A stretch of DNA of 64,000 bases from Streptomyces djakartensis (GCF_014651075.1 NZ_BMWE01000002.1:434001-498000); one strand, 5' to 3'; counted from the first letter of the stretch, positions 8,944-20,065 are shown. The notes: generated by a model from the letters alone, not told the origin. Program-made: numbers and translations.

Positions 8944-10350
8944 ATGAGACGCAACACGCGGAAGAGATCGAGAACCACCCGCCGGGTGGTGGGCGCGGTG
9001 GCAGCGCTGACCGTGGGAGCCGGCGGACTGGTCGCGGCCAACATCTACGCCTCGGCCGGCGAGCCCAGCGCGCCGAGCGGAGCCCAGAACCAGGCCAAGG
9101 CCGCCTCCTCGACCATCGACTGTCCCGACGTGGGCCAGAAGCTGACAGCCGTTCCGGCGCAGGCCCGCGCCCAGGTCGACAAGGAACTGGCGCTCCTCGA
9201 CAAGCAGGTGGCCGAGGCCTACCAGCGCCTGGCCTCCTCCCAGCGGGCGATCCAGCAGGATCCCGGGTTCGCCCAGAACGCGATCGTCAGTCCGCTGAAG
9301 GACAAGCGGAAGGCGACGATCGACCGGATCGCCATCGCCATCGGCCGGGTCGCCGCCAAGCCGCAGGGACTCGACACCCTGGCGGCCTGCACGCTGCGCG
9401 CCACCGGCAACCAGACCAACGCCGGTCAGGCCGGCAACGGCCCCGTCTCGGCCGACTTCGTGGACATCACCAAGGTACGTCCGAACGTGCGCGTCCCGCG
9501 CAAGACGGCGACGGCCTCCACCGGCGTCTTCACCACCAAGTGCGGTGTCAACGCCAACAAGCTGTACAACTCCGACAACGTCATCGTCGCGCCCGGCGTC
9601 ACCAATGGCGCCCACCACATGCACGACTACGTCGGCAACCAGGCCAACACCGCCTTCGCCAGCGACCAGACCCTGGCGGCCGGCAAGACCAGCTGCCGCA
9701 ACCAGGGCGACAAGTCGACCTACTACTGGCCGGTGCTGCGGTTGCGTGACGGCACCAAGGAGTTCGACGCGGACAAGCTGGGCGGCGGCGCCGAGGGCAA
9801 CACCGGCCGGATCCTGACCGCCAAGGCGGCCACGTTGAACTTCGTGGGCAGCCCGCGCGGCAAGGTCGCGGCGATGCCGAAGTTCCTGCGCGTCATCACC
9901 GGTGACGCCAAGGCGTTCACCAACGGCACGGCCAACGCCAACGCCTCCTGGAGCTGCACCGGCTTCGAGAACAAGGTGCAGCTGAAGGACAAGTACCCGC
10001 TCTGCCCGTCCGGCAGCGACGTGGTGCGCACCTTCAAGTTCCAGAGCTGCTGGGACGGCCGGAACGCCGACAGTGCCAACCACCGCACGCACGTGGCCTT
10101 CGCCGACGCGAGCGGCCGGTGCCCGAGCGGCTTCAAGGCCATCCCGCAGCTGGTGCAGCGCCTGGTGTACGACGTGGACGCGCCGAGCCTCAAGGACAAC
10201 GGCAAGACCCGTCCGTTCTTCGCCCTGGACGGCTTCCCCGAGCAGGCGCACAAGCCCGTCACCGACCACGGGGACTTCATCAACGTGTTCAACGCACAGC
10301 TGATGAACAAGATGGTGCAGTGCATCAACACCGGACGCAGGTGCAGCTGA
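8944..10350 (+). CDS. Secreted DUF1996-domain protein
   Basis: A 468-residue exported protein. The N-terminus has a long basic region ([14 protein letters not shown]), a hydrophobic core ([18 protein letters not shown]) and an Ala-rich cleavage region near residue 38. Residues 45-150 form a helical, probably coiled domain. From about 170 on comes the DUF1996 domain with its signature [10 protein letters not shown], paired cysteines, [18 protein letters not shown] and a C-terminal His/Asp motif ([12 protein letters not shown]). DUF1996 is found in fungal and actinomycete secreted proteins of unknown activity; conserved His/Asp residues suggest a metal-dependent site, but this is inference. AGAGG lies 7 nt before the ATG. 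A strong hairpin follows, so the gene is monocistronic. Confidence 0.85.
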   Translation: MRRNTRKRSRTTRRVVGAVAALTVGAGGLVAANIYASAGEPSAPSGAQNQAKAASSTIDCPDVGQKLTAVPAQARAQVDKELALLDKQVAEAYQRLASSQRAIQQDPGFAQNAIVSPLKDKRKATIDRIAIAIGRVAAKPQGLDTLAACTLRATGNQTNAGQAGNGPVSADFVDITKVRPNVRVPRKTATASTGVFTTKCGVNANKLYNSDNVIVAPGVTNGAHHMHDYVGNQANTAFASDQTLAAGKTSCRNQGDKSTYYWPVLRLRDGTKEFDADKLGGGAEGNTGRILTAKAATLNFVGSPRGKVAAMPKFLRVITGDAKAFTNGTANANASWSCTGFENKVQLKDKYPLCPSGSDVVRTFKFQSCWDGRNADSANHRTHVAFADASGRCPSGFKAIPQLVQRLVYDVDAPSLKDNGKTRPFFALDGFPEQAHKPVTDHGDFINVFNAQLMNKMVQCINTGRRCS

Positions 10351-10363
10351 CCTGACGGACCGA

Positions 10364-10395
10364 GGGGCGGGCGGCGTACGGCCGTCGCCCGCCCC
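10364..10395 (+). terminator. Hairpin terminator after the DUF1996 gene
   Basis: GGGGCGGGCG (10364-10373) and CGCCCGCCCC (10386-10395) form a 10-bp perfect stem with a 12-nt loop, 13 nt after the stop codon. Confidence 0.75.
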
Positions 10396-10647
10396 GCTTC
10401 ACTTGAGTCCCGCGCTGCCGCTCCCAGCGCTGGGCGACGTCGGCATCCGCCCGGTGGGCGCACGGCCGGACAACCCCTCCCGTCAGCACCAGGCACGCGA
10501 GGAGAGCCACGTCACTCCCGTGCATGAACGCGGTGACAGAGGTCACTCGCAGTTCGTGTGCACGGATTGGCTCATTCCGTCGTCTCTTCCAGTGCCCCGG
10601 TGTCATACGCCCGGAAGTCCGTCCAGCCGTCGCAAGGGAGCAAGGCG

Positions 10648-11064
10648 TTGTCCATCGTCATCGAGCAGCCCGTGGAGGCCCGCCTCGTCGCCGCCGCGCC
10701 GCGTATGCCGAGCATTCCCGCGACGCTGCACTACGACCGACGTGACCCGTTCGCCGTCCGCATGACCTTCCCCGCCCCGGCGACGCTGGAGGGTGTCGAC
10801 GTCTGCTGGACCTTCTCGCGCGAGCTGCTCTCGGCGGGCCTGCAGGGCGCCGAGGGCCACGGCGACGTGCGGGTGCGGCCGTACGGGTACGACCGCACGG
10901 TGCTGGAGTTCCACGCCCCCGAGGGCACCGCCGTCGTGCACATCCGCTCCAGCGAGGTGCGCCGGTTCCTGGAGGCGACGAGCGAGCTGGTGCCGGTCGG
11001 ACTGGAGCACCTCCAGCTCGACCTGGACCACGATCTGGCGGAACTGATGCGGGACGCGTGCTGA
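10648..11064 (+). CDS. ssgD: SsgA-family sporulation/cell-division regulator (SsgD-like)
   Basis: A 138-residue SsgA-like protein (SALP), a family restricted to morphologically complex actinomycetes that guides cell-wall remodelling and septum-site selection. Family features include SIPATLHYDRRDPFAVRM, the CWTFSRELL and GDVRVRP stretches and the C-terminal acidic DLDHDLAELM. The start is TTG 10648, chosen because AGGGAG sits 7 nt upstream and the length then matches the family; upstream ATGs give a non-family extension. The assignment to SsgD rests on remembered gene order (next to ABC-F and UvrA-like genes), so the family is certain but the paralogue is not. A short palindrome GTGAC-N4-GTCAC (10533-10546) lies in the upstream region. 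Confidence 0.85.
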   Translation: MSIVIEQPVEARLVAAAPRMPSIPATLHYDRRDPFAVRMTFPAPATLEGVDVCWTFSRELLSAGLQGAEGHGDVRVRPYGYDRTVLEFHAPEGTAVVHIRSSEVRRFLEATSELVPVGLEHLQLDLDHDLAELMRDAC

Positions 11065-11075
11065 GCTGACCGGCC

Positions 11076-11106
11076 CCCACCGGCCGTGGAGGGACCGGCC
11101 GGTGGG
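11076..11106 (+). terminator. Hairpin terminator after the ssgD-like gene
   Basis: CCCACCGGCC (11076-11085) pairs with GGCCGGTGGG (11097-11106), a perfect 10-bp stem with an 11-nt loop, 12 nt after the stop codon. It insulates the ABC-F operon from the upstream gene. Confidence 0.7.
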
Positions 11107-11121
11107 TCCGCCGTTAATTCG

Positions 11122-11150
11122 TTGACAGGCTCAGCGCCCCCTTCTACGGT
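11122..11150 (+). promoter_or_regulatory. Strong HrdB-type promoter of the ABC-F/UvrA-like operon
   Basis: TTGACA (11122-11127), 17-nt spacer, TACGGT (11145-11150). The -35 is a perfect consensus and the -10 fits the T-A-n-n-n-T pattern of streptomycete housekeeping promoters. Transcription would start near 11157, leaving a 5' leader of about 227 nt before the ABC-F start codon. Confidence 0.65.
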
Positions 11151-11156
11151 TGCACC

Positions 11157-11383
11157 GGTCCTGTTGCCGTCGATTGGAGAGGGACGTTGCTCGTCTGAGG
11201 TCCTGAGACACCGCGTCACACCCATGAGGTGTGTGCGCCGCGTGCGACCTCGGCGTCCGAGCCGTCCTGCCGGTACAGGGCTTCTCTCATGCCCGTGACG
11301 TGCCCATGGAGCCTTTTCCTCTGGTCGCAGGTGTCTCGACACGCGTTTGCCCCTGATCGCAAGCAACCGCGAAAGAGGCCCGC
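11157..11383 (+). promoter_or_regulatory. Structured 5' leader of the ABC-F gene, possible attenuator
   Basis: The long leader contains a nested hairpin: GAGGTC (11197-11202) pairs with GACCTC (11246-11251), and inside it CACACC (11217-11222) pairs with GGTGTG (11228-11233). Just before it, GGAGAGGG (11176-11183) is followed by TTG CTC GTC TGA (11187-11198), a possible three-codon leader ORF. A 24-codon Arg-rich ORF (11224-11298) begins inside the hairpin loop, without an evident ribosome binding site. Antibiotic-responsive ABC-F genes in Gram-positive bacteria are often controlled by leader peptides and ribosome stalling; this architecture would fit, but no experiment supports it here. Confidence 0.4.
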
Positions 11384-13009
11384 ATGCCTACTTCCGTCAC
11401 TGTCACGTCCCTCGCCTTCACCTGGCCCGACGGCACCCCCGTCTTCGAGGGCCTCGACGCCGCCTTCGGCCCGGGGCGGACCGGCCTGGTCGGTGTCAAC
11501 GGGTCAGGGAAGTCGACCCTGTTGAAGCTGATCGCCGGTGAGCTCGCACCGGTCGACGGCACCGTCCGCGTGGCCGGGGAGATCGGCTACCTCCCACAGA
11601 ACGTCACGCTGGACACCACCCTGCGCGTCGACCAAGTACTCGACATCTCCGCGCAGCGGGCCGCACTGCACGCCATCGAGGCGGGCGACGTGTCCGAGGC
11701 GCACTTCGAGACCGTCGGCGACGACTGGGACGTGGAGGAGCGTGCCCTGGCCACCCTCGGCGAACTCGGCCTCGGCCACGTCGATGTGGACCGCGCCGTC
11801 GGCGAGGTGTCGGGCGGCGAGTCCGTGCTGCTGCGCCTGGCCGCGCTGCTGCTGCGCCGGCCCGACGTGCTGCTGCTGGACGAGCCGACCAACAACCTCG
11901 ACCTGTACGCGCGCAGACGGCTGTACGCGGCCGTGCAGTCCTGGCCGGGCGTGATGGTCGTCGTCAGCCACGACCGTGAACTGCTGGAACTCGTCGACCA
12001 GATCGCCGACCTTCGCTCCGGGCGGATCACCTGGTACGGCGGCAACCACTCCGACTACGAGGAGGCCCTCGCGATCGAGCAGGAGGCGGCCGAGCGCACG
12101 GTGCGCGCCGCCGAGGCGGACTTCCGCAAGCAGAAACGCGAACTGGCCGACGCCCGGGTCAAGCTGGCCCGCCGCAAGCGCTACGGGCAGAAGATGTGGG
12201 ACCAGAAGCGAGAGCCGAAGATCGTCATGGGGGCGCGCAAGCGCGCGGCGCAGGAGTCAGCGGGCAAGCACCGGATCATGCACGAGGCGAAGCTCGCCGA
12301 GGCCAAGGAGCGGCTGGACGACGCGGTCGAGGCGGTCCGGGACGACGACGAGATCCGGGTCGACCTGCCGTACACGGCCGTCCCACCGGGGCGTACCGTG
12401 CTCACCCTCCAGGACGTCGTGCTGCGCTACGGCGCCCGGGTGACGGGCGGCTTCGAGCTGCGCGGCCCCGAGCGGATCGCGCTGATCGGGCGCAACGGGG
12501 CGGGCAAGACGACGCTGCTGCGGACCATCGCCGGGCAGCTGGCACCGGAGTCGGGCGAGGTGACGGCGCACGTCCCGCTGCGGTTCCTGCCGCAGCGGCT
12601 CGACGTCCTCGACGGGGAGCGGAGCGTCGCCGAGAACGTGGCCCGGTTCGCGCCCGGCGCGACCGACAACCGGATCCGGGCGCGGCTGGCCCGCTTCCTG
12701 TTCCGGGGCGCGCGAGCCGACCAGAAGGCGGCGACGCTGTCCGGCGGCGAGCGCTTCCGGGCGGCGCTGGCCGCGCTGATGCTGGCCGAGCCCGCGCCGC
12801 AGCTGCTCATGCTCGACGAGCCGACCAACAATCTCGACATGGCGAGCGTGCGGCAGCTGACCACGGCCCTGGAGTCGTACGAGGGGGCGCTGATCGTGGC
12901 CAGTCACGACCTGCCGTTCCTGGAGTCGGTCGGCATCAGGCGCTGGCTGCTGCTGGAGGAGGGAGAACTGAGGGAAATCACGCCAGAGGCTGTCGGGTTT
13001 CCCGCCTAG
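11384..13009 (+). CDS. ABC-F family ATP-binding protein
   Basis: A 541-residue soluble protein with two ABC ATPase domains and no membrane segments. Walker A motifs are GVNGSGKST (about residue 37) and GRNGAGKTT (about 370). Walker B/ABC-F signatures are LLLDEPTNNLDLYAR and LMLDEPTNNLDMAS. The two domains are joined by a charged helical linker (about 230-320) typical of ABC-F proteins that act on the ribosome. In Streptomyces such proteins either protect ribosomes from antibiotics or are housekeeping translation factors. The UvrA-like gene starts 10 nt after the stop, so they are co-transcribed. The long structured leader favours a drug- or stress-responsive role. Confidence 0.9.
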   Translation: MPTSVTVTSLAFTWPDGTPVFEGLDAAFGPGRTGLVGVNGSGKSTLLKLIAGELAPVDGTVRVAGEIGYLPQNVTLDTTLRVDQVLDISAQRAALHAIEAGDVSEAHFETVGDDWDVEERALATLGELGLGHVDVDRAVGEVSGGESVLLRLAALLLRRPDVLLLDEPTNNLDLYARRRLYAAVQSWPGVMVVVSHDRELLELVDQIADLRSGRITWYGGNHSDYEEALAIEQEAAERTVRAAEADFRKQKRELADARVKLARRKRYGQKMWDQKREPKIVMGARKRAAQESAGKHRIMHEAKLAEAKERLDDAVEAVRDDDEIRVDLPYTAVPPGRTVLTLQDVVLRYGARVTGGFELRGPERIALIGRNGAGKTTLLRTIAGQLAPESGEVTAHVPLRFLPQRLDVLDGERSVAENVARFAPGATDNRIRARLARFLFRGARADQKAATLSGGERFRAALAALMLAEPAPQLLMLDEPTNNLDMASVRQLTTALESYEGALIVASHDLPFLESVGIRRWLLLEEGELREITPEAVGFPA

Positions 13010-13019
13010 CGTCGGCTGT

Positions 13020-15323
<2,304 letters not shown>

Positions 15324-15620
15324 CGGGGGTGACGGTGTCGCCACCGGCTGAGCCGGCCCGGGCCCGCCCGGCCGGGGCCCTTGTGGGTGGCTGTTCCTGC
15401 ACGGCGCCGAGGTGGGCCGGCCGCACGTGTCGGCCCTGCCGGTGGAGGTACCCGCTGAGTGGAGCGCGACCGTGCCGGGCTTTTCGTCCCTCCCCCGGGG
15501 GTGTCGTCTCCCGGGCTCGCCCTGCATGATGGTCGGCCGACGTCCGATGGGTTCCGGTCGACCCCGGAGGCTCCGTCGGCGCGCTCCAGACACCTCCCAT
15601 CCGAATACGGAGTCACGCTC

Positions 15621-16397
15621 GTGCCCAGCAAGAAGGCCCTCGTCCGCCGCCCCAGCCCGCGTCTTGCCGAAGGGCTGGTGACACACATCGAGCGGCAGCG
15701 GGTGGACGCCGATCTCGCGGTCGAGCAGTGGGAGGCGTACGTGGAGGCCCTGCGCACGCACGGCTGGGAAACCATCGAGGTGGACCCGGCCGACGACTGC
15801 CCGGACTCGGTGTTCGTCGAGGACACGGTCGTGATGTACAAGAACGTCGCGCTGATCGCGCGCCCGGGCGCCGACTCCCGGCGCGAGGAGACCGCCGGGG
15901 TCGAGGAGGCCGTGGCCGGCCTCGGCTGCTCGGTGAACTGGATCTGGGATCCGGGCACCCTGGAGGGCGGCGACGTGCTCAAGGTCGGTGACACCGTGTA
16001 CGTGGGCCGCGGCGGGCGCACCAACGCCGCCGGCGTCCGGCAGTTGCGCGCCGCGTTCGAACCGCTGGGCGCGCGGGTGGTCTCCGCGCCGGTGAGCAAG
16101 GTGCTGCACCTGAAGTCGGCGGTCACCGCGCTGCCGGACGGGACGGTCATCGGGCACATCCCGAAGATGGACACGCCGTCACTGTTCGGGCGCTTCCTGC
16201 ACGTGCCGGAGGAGACCGGCGCCCACGTCGTGCTGCTCGGCGGCGACAAGCTGCTGATGGCGGCGAGCGCCCCGAAGACCGCGGAGCTGTTCGCGGACCT
16301 CGGCTACGAGCCGGTCGTCGTGGACATCAGCGAGTTCGAGAAGCTGGAGGGGTGTGTGACATGCCTCTCGGTGCGGCTGCGCGAGCTGTACGTCTGA
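15621..16397 (+). CDS. ddaH: Dimethylargininase (N(G),N(G)-dimethylarginine dimethylaminohydrolase)
   Basis: A 258-residue guanidino-group-modifying enzyme that hydrolyses methylated arginine to citrulline and methylamines. Recognisable parts are CPDSVFVEDTVV (60-71), LEGGDVLKVGD (114-124), the catalytic His163 in HLKSAVTALPDG and the catalytic Cys248 in EGCVTCLSVRLREL, in register with His162 and Cys249 of the Pseudomonas enzyme. The start is GTG 15621 with GGAG about 9 nt upstream; the frame is open further upstream but without family similarity. It is separated from the UvrA-like gene by 297 nt, in which I see no gene, so it is probably transcribed independently. Confidence 0.92.
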   Translation: MPSKKALVRRPSPRLAEGLVTHIERQRVDADLAVEQWEAYVEALRTHGWETIEVDPADDCPDSVFVEDTVVMYKNVALIARPGADSRREETAGVEEAVAGLGCSVNWIWDPGTLEGGDVLKVGDTVYVGRGGRTNAAGVRQLRAAFEPLGARVVSAPVSKVLHLKSAVTALPDGTVIGHIPKMDTPSLFGRFLHVPEETGAHVVLLGGDKLLMAASAPKTAELFADLGYEPVVVDISEFEKLEGCVTCLSVRLRELYV

Positions 16398-16425
16398 CCG
16401 GGTGAGCGCACCACTCCGCCCGGTC
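16396..16425 (+). terminator. Possible terminator after ddaH
   Basis: GACCGGG (16396-16402, overlapping the stop codon) pairs with CCCGGTC (16419-16425) around a 16-nt loop. It is weaker than the other hairpins in the window. Confidence 0.4.
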
Positions 16426-16502
16426 CTCGACCTGCGACTGAAGGGCGGCGGTGGGCACGTCCGGACGACCCCGCTGATCAGGGGGCTTTACACGGCCCTT
16501 AA

Positions 16503-16548
16503 CCTACGGCCTCGTAACCTACGGAAACGTAGCCTACGATGCCGTAGG
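16503..16548 (+). promoter_or_regulatory. Three tandem palindromes upstream of the desaturase gene (operator array)
   Basis: A unit of the form CCTACG-N4-CGTAGG is repeated with an exact 15-nt period: 16503-16518 (right half imperfect), 16518-16533 (one mismatch) and 16533-16548 (perfect, CCTACG-ATGC-CGTAGG). Adjacent units share one base, so the array would bind several dimers on nearly successive helical faces. It ends 40 nt before the desaturase start codon. Palindromes of this size are typical of TetR-type regulators; no candidate regulator is encoded next to it. Confidence 0.75.
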
Positions 16549-16588
16549 TTTCCGCACATCGCTCGTACGCATGTCCCCTGGAGAGTCC

Positions 16589-17566
16589 ATGACGATCACC
16601 ACTCCCCACCTCGGCAGCCCCGCCGGCGCCTGGACCGACGCTCAGCTGCTGTACGCACTGGAGGAAGTGGTCGAGAAGGAGCTCAACCGGCATCTGCAGG
16701 TCGCCAAGGACTGGATGCCGCACGAGTACGTTCCGTGGAGCGACGGGCGCAACTTCCCCGGCCTCTTCGAGGACGGGGAGGCCTGGGAGAAGGAGCACTC
16801 CAAGGTCACCGAGATCGGCCGTATCGCGCTCGTCGTCAACCTTCTGACCGAGGACAACCTGCCCAGCTACCACCACGAGATCGCCTCGCTCTTCGGCCGG
16901 GACGGCGCCTGGGGCACGTGGGTGCACCGCTGGACCGCCGAGGAGGGCCGGCACGGCATCGTGATGCGGGACTACCTGCTCACCTCGCGCGCCGTGGACC
17001 CGGACAAGCTGGAGCAGTTCCGGATGGCCCACATGAGTGAGGGCTTCGAGCACGACCACCGGCACTCGATGCTGCACTCGGTCGCCTACGTCTCCTTCCA
17101 GGAGCTCGCCACCCGCATCTCGCACCGCAACACCGGTCACCAGTCCGGCGACCCGGTCTGCGACCGCATGCTGGCCCGCATCGCGACCGACGAGAACCTG
17201 CACATGGTCTTCTACCGCAACCTGCTGAAGGCGGCCTTCGAGATCGCCCCGGACCTGACCATGCAGGCCGTCCGGGACGTGGTCGTGAACTTCCGGATGC
17301 CCGGTCACGGCATCCCCGGCTTCGAGCGGGCCGCCGCGCAGATGGCGATCGGCGAGGTCTACAACCTGCGCATCCACCACGACGACGTGCTCCAGCCCGT
17401 GCTGCGCTTCCTGAAGATCATGGAGATCGACGGCCTGGGCCCGGAGGGCCGCAAGGCTCAGGAGGAACTCGGCCTGTACATGGGCGGCCTGGACTCCGAG
17501 GCGGCCAAGTTCGACGAGAAGCTGGCCGCCCGCAAGGCCCGTATGGCGGCCCGGGCCGGCGCCTGA
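16589..17566 (+). CDS. Acyl-[acyl-carrier-protein] desaturase, soluble di-iron type
   Basis: A 325-residue ferritin-like di-iron desaturase that introduces a double bond into acyl-ACP (or acyl-CoA) in the cytoplasm. Di-iron ligand motifs are visible: TAEEGRHGIVM and ATDENLHMVFYRN (the E-x-x-H pairs), with further Glu ligands in helices at about 30 and 95. It resembles mycobacterial DesA1/DesA2. The start is ATG 16589, preceded by GGAGAG; an upstream in-frame ATG at 16571 lacks a ribosome binding site. The gene stands alone between two hairpins. Its promoter carries the palindrome array at 16503-16548, so membrane-fluidity or fatty-acid-responsive repression is likely. Confidence 0.92.
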   Translation: MTITTPHLGSPAGAWTDAQLLYALEEVVEKELNRHLQVAKDWMPHEYVPWSDGRNFPGLFEDGEAWEKEHSKVTEIGRIALVVNLLTEDNLPSYHHEIASLFGRDGAWGTWVHRWTAEEGRHGIVMRDYLLTSRAVDPDKLEQFRMAHMSEGFEHDHRHSMLHSVAYVSFQELATRISHRNTGHQSGDPVCDRMLARIATDENLHMVFYRNLLKAAFEIAPDLTMQAVRDVVVNFRMPGHGIPGFERAAAQMAIGEVYNLRIHHDDVLQPVLRFLKIMEIDGLGPEGRKAQEELGLYMGGLDSEAAKFDEKLAARKARMAARAGA

Positions 17567-17594
17567 CGGCGGACCGGCACTCACGATCCTGCGA

Positions 17595-17635
17595 CCGTGC
17601 GGCCCCGACCGCCCCGAGCGGCCGGGGCCGCACGG
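17595..17635. terminator. Bidirectional hairpin terminator
   Basis: CCGTGCGGCCCCG (17595-17607) and CGGGGCCGCACGG (17623-17635) form a perfect 13-bp stem with a 15-nt loop. It lies between the 3' ends of the desaturase (plus strand) and the WhiB-like gene (minus strand). Confidence 0.85.
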
Positions 17636-17692
17636 CGTTCCGGGTGGCCAGTGCCGCGGCAAGCAACGTTCGCCCCGTCGCGACGCCCGGCA

Positions 17693-17950
17693 CTAGCGCG
17701 ACGCGCGACGCAGCTCCAGACGTTCCTTCTCCGACAGGCCGCCCCAGACGCCGAAGCGCTCGTCGTTGCTCAGCGCGTGGTCGAGGCAGGCGGCGCGGAT
17801 CGGGCACATTCCGCAGATCCGCTTCGCCTCCCGCACCGAACTGCCCGGCTCGGGGAAGAAGAAGTCCGCCCCGGTCTGCGCGCACAACGCCTCCTGCTGC
17901 CAGGCGGCTTCGGGCGAGGTGATCGTGTCGATGTACATGGTCAGAAGCAT
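17693..17950 (-). CDS. wblH: WhiB-family iron-sulfur transcriptional regulator (WblH-like)
   Basis: An 85-residue Wbl protein. The four cluster-binding cysteines are present: one in EALCAQTGADFFFPE, then CGMCPIRAAC. The turn motif GVWGGLSEKER precedes the basic C-terminal tail (LELRRASR). Wbl proteins bind a 4Fe-4S cluster and the sigma-factor region 4 and control development, antibiotic resistance or redox responses. The start is uncertain: ATG 17950 is used here, while ATG 17938 (MYIDTITS) and ATG 17977 are also in frame and none has a good ribosome binding site. The paralogue name is inferred from remembered gene order near the small laccase and could be wrong. Confidence 0.85.
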   Translation of the reverse strand: MLLTMYIDTITSPEAAWQQEALCAQTGADFFFPEPGSSVREAKRICGMCPIRAACLDHALSNDERFGVWGGLSEKERLELRRASR

Positions 17951-18157
17951 CGCGGCCGATGAAAAACGTTCGATCAACGCGGGATCAACACGCGTTCACG
18001 GACCTCCGGCCGGCTCGATGGTCGCCTGCCGGAGGCGGTGGCGCACGGCGGCGCGCGGGATCACGGGGCAACCGCTCGATCGCTCCGGCGGCGGGTTCAG
18101 GTGGGCGGTGCGAGACTCGGCAGAGAGACGACGGGACTCTGTACGAGGAGGGCCACG

Positions 18158-18943
18158 ATGCTCACCACCCGCTATGTCACCGGCGCTCCGAACTGGATCG
18201 ATCTCGGCACTCCCGACATCGACGGCGCCGCCTCCTTCTACGGCGCTCTGTTCGACTGGCGGTTCCAGCCGGGCGGGCCCGAGGTGGGCGGCTACGGCCT
18301 CTTCCAGCTCGGCGGCAGGACCGTCGCCGGAGGCATGCAGACCACACCGGATCAGGGCCCGCCCTCCTGGACCGTGTACTTCCAGGCACCGGACGCGGAC
18401 GCCACGGCGAAGGCGGCCGAGCAGGCGCGCGGCACGGTGCTGATGCAGCCCATGGACGTGCTGGACCTCGGCCGCATGGCGCTCCTCGCCGACCGGGCCG
18501 GGGTGCCCTTCGGGCTGTGGCAGCCGGGCCGCAACAAGGGCCTGGACGTCGTGCGGGAGCCCGGCTCGCTGTGCTGGCTGGAGCTGTACACGGCGGACGT
18601 CCCGGCCTCGGCCGCCTTCTACCACTCGGTGCTCGGCCTCGACACGTACGCCGTCGACTTCCCCGGCGGCACCTACACCACCTTCCATCCCGCGGGAACG
18701 GACGAGGACGCCATGTTCGGCGGTGTCGTCCCACTCGCCGACGACCCCGCCGAGGAGGAGGCGCACTGGCTGCCCTACTTCGAGGTGGCGGACACGGACA
18801 CCACGGTCGCCCGGGCCCGGGAGCGCGGTGGCACGGTCCGCATGCCCGCCACGGACCTGCCGGACGTCGGCCGCGTCGCCAAGCTCACCGACCCCTACGG
18901 CGCCCGCTTCGCGGTGATCCGCAGCGAGCCGCCGGCGGCCTGA
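18158..18943 (+). CDS. Glyoxalase/bleomycin-resistance/dioxygenase-superfamily protein (two VOC domains)
   Basis: A 261-residue vicinal-oxygen-chelate protein made of two consecutive VOC modules (about 8-120 and 135-255). The first begins APNWIDLGTPDIDGAASFYGALFDW and the second SLCWLELYTADVPASAAFYHSVLG, each ending in DPYGARFAVI-like or ADRAGVPFGLW strands. Such tandem VOC proteins occur widely in Streptomyces, and some sequester or modify small molecules, but substrate and metal use cannot be told here. The start is ATG 18158 with GAGGAGGG just upstream; the longer frame is a shadow. It converges on the LacI gene with only 15 nt between stops. Confidence 0.85.
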   Translation: MLTTRYVTGAPNWIDLGTPDIDGAASFYGALFDWRFQPGGPEVGGYGLFQLGGRTVAGGMQTTPDQGPPSWTVYFQAPDADATAKAAEQARGTVLMQPMDVLDLGRMALLADRAGVPFGLWQPGRNKGLDVVREPGSLCWLELYTADVPASAAFYHSVLGLDTYAVDFPGGTYTTFHPAGTDEDAMFGGVVPLADDPAEEEAHWLPYFEVADTDTTVARARERGGTVRMPATDLPDVGRVAKLTDPYGARFAVIRSEPPAA

Positions 18944-18958
18944 GGCACACCCGCCGGA

Positions 18959-19996
18959 TCACGCCGAGGCCCGTCGCACCAGCGTCGTCGGCAGGACGAC
19001 GCCGGCCGGCGCGCCCGCAGCGTCCTCGTGGGAGGTGCCGCGGTCGAGGTCGCGCAGCAGCAGACGGGCCATGAGGCGTCCCATCTCCTCGATGTCCTGA
19101 CGGACTGTCGTGAGGGGCGGATCGGTCTGTTCCGCGACGGGCAGCATGTCGTCGAAGCCGACCACGGCCACGTCGTCGGGAACGCGGCGGCCGGCCTCCC
19201 GCAGCACGCGCAGCGCCCCCGCGGCCGTGAGGTCGTTCGCGGCGAACACGGCGTCCACGTCCGGGCAGCGGTCGAGGAGCCGGCGCATGGCCCGCTCGCC
19301 TCCGGCGGGGGTGAAGTCGGCCTCGGCGATGAGCCGCGGGTCGGCGTCCGCCACGACGTCCCGGTAGCCGTCGAGCCGGTCCACCGCGGACGTCTGGTCG
19401 AGGGCGCCGGTGATGTGCGCGATGCGGGTACGGCCGAGGCCGGCCAGGTGGCGGACGGCGTCGCGGGCGCCACCGCGGTTGTCGCTGTCGACGTACACCA
19501 CATTCCGACCGTCGCCGCTCCAGCCGGGGCGCCCGCCGAAGACGGTGGGGACACCGGCCCGCTGGACGAGCTCCGGCAGCGGGTCGTCGAGGTGCAGGGA
19601 GAAGACCAGCGCCCCGTCCACATGCCCGCCGGCCAGGTACCTGCCGACCCGGGCGTGGTCGTCGCGGCCCTCCGTGAGCAGCAGGACGAGCTGGTTGTCG
19701 TGGGCGGTGAGTTCCTTGCTGATGCCGCGCAGCTGGAGCGCGAAGAACGGGTCGGCGAACACCCGGGTCTCCGGTTCGGCGACGACGACCGCGACCGCGT
19801 CGTGCCGCCGGGTCACCAGGGAGCGGGCGGCCTGGTTGGGCACGTACCCGAGCTCCTCGACGGCCTTGCGGACCCGCTCGACGAGGACGTCCCGCACCCC
19901 GTCGCCGCCGTTGACCACGCGCGAGACGGTGGCCCGCGAGACCCCGGCCCGGGCGGCCACGGCCTCCAGGGTGGGACGCGGTGCTGTGTCGGTCAC
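18959..19996 (-). CDS. LacI-family transcriptional repressor
   Basis: A 345-residue repressor with an N-terminal LacI helix-turn-helix (TLEAVAARAGVSRATVSRVVN, hinge at about 50-60 with YVPNQAARSL) and a periplasmic-binding-protein-like sugar domain (about 65-335; typical ANDLTAAGALRVLREAG and VAVVGFDDM). The effector is probably a sugar, not identifiable from sequence. A perfect 12-bp palindrome of the LacI/CebR type lies 58 nt upstream of the ATG, so autoregulation is likely. The gene downstream of the laccase gene runs in the same direction; the 105-nt gap holds the operator, so a shared transcript is possible. Confidence 0.9.
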   Translation of the reverse strand: MTDTAPRPTLEAVAARAGVSRATVSRVVNGGDGVRDVLVERVRKAVEELGYVPNQAARSLVTRRHDAVAVVVAEPETRVFADPFFALQLRGISKELTAHDNQLVLLLTEGRDDHARVGRYLAGGHVDGALVFSLHLDDPLPELVQRAGVPTVFGGRPGWSGDGRNVVYVDSDNRGGARDAVRHLAGLGRTRIAHITGALDQTSAVDRLDGYRDVVADADPRLIAEADFTPAGGERAMRRLLDRCPDVDAVFAANDLTAAGALRVLREAGRRVPDDVAVVGFDDMLPVAEQTDPPLTTVRQDIEEMGRLMARLLLRDLDRGTSHEDAAGAPAGVVLPTTLVRRASA

Positions 19997-20053
19997 GGTC
20001 GGCGCTCCTCACCTGCGGCTGCGGATCAGGATAGCCCCGCCGCCCGGCCCGGT

Positions 20054-20065
20054 GAGAGCGCTCTC
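20054..20065. promoter_or_regulatory. LacI-type operator palindrome
   Basis: GAGAGCGCTCTC is a perfect 12-bp palindrome with the central GCGC typical of actinobacterial LacI-family operators (compare the CebR-type GGGAGCGCTCCC). It lies between the laccase stop and the LacI start and probably mediates autoregulation. Confidence 0.6.

Noticed and set aside
11086..11298. 70-residue plus-strand ORF through the ABC-F leader as a real gene
   Set aside because: It begins in the upstream terminator, before the promoter, and has no protein character; only its last 24 codons were kept as a possible leader ORF.
16501..16550. Short repeats that could suggest a CRISPR-like array
   Set aside because: The period is only 15 nt with no spacers, and the units are palindromic; an operator array explains them.
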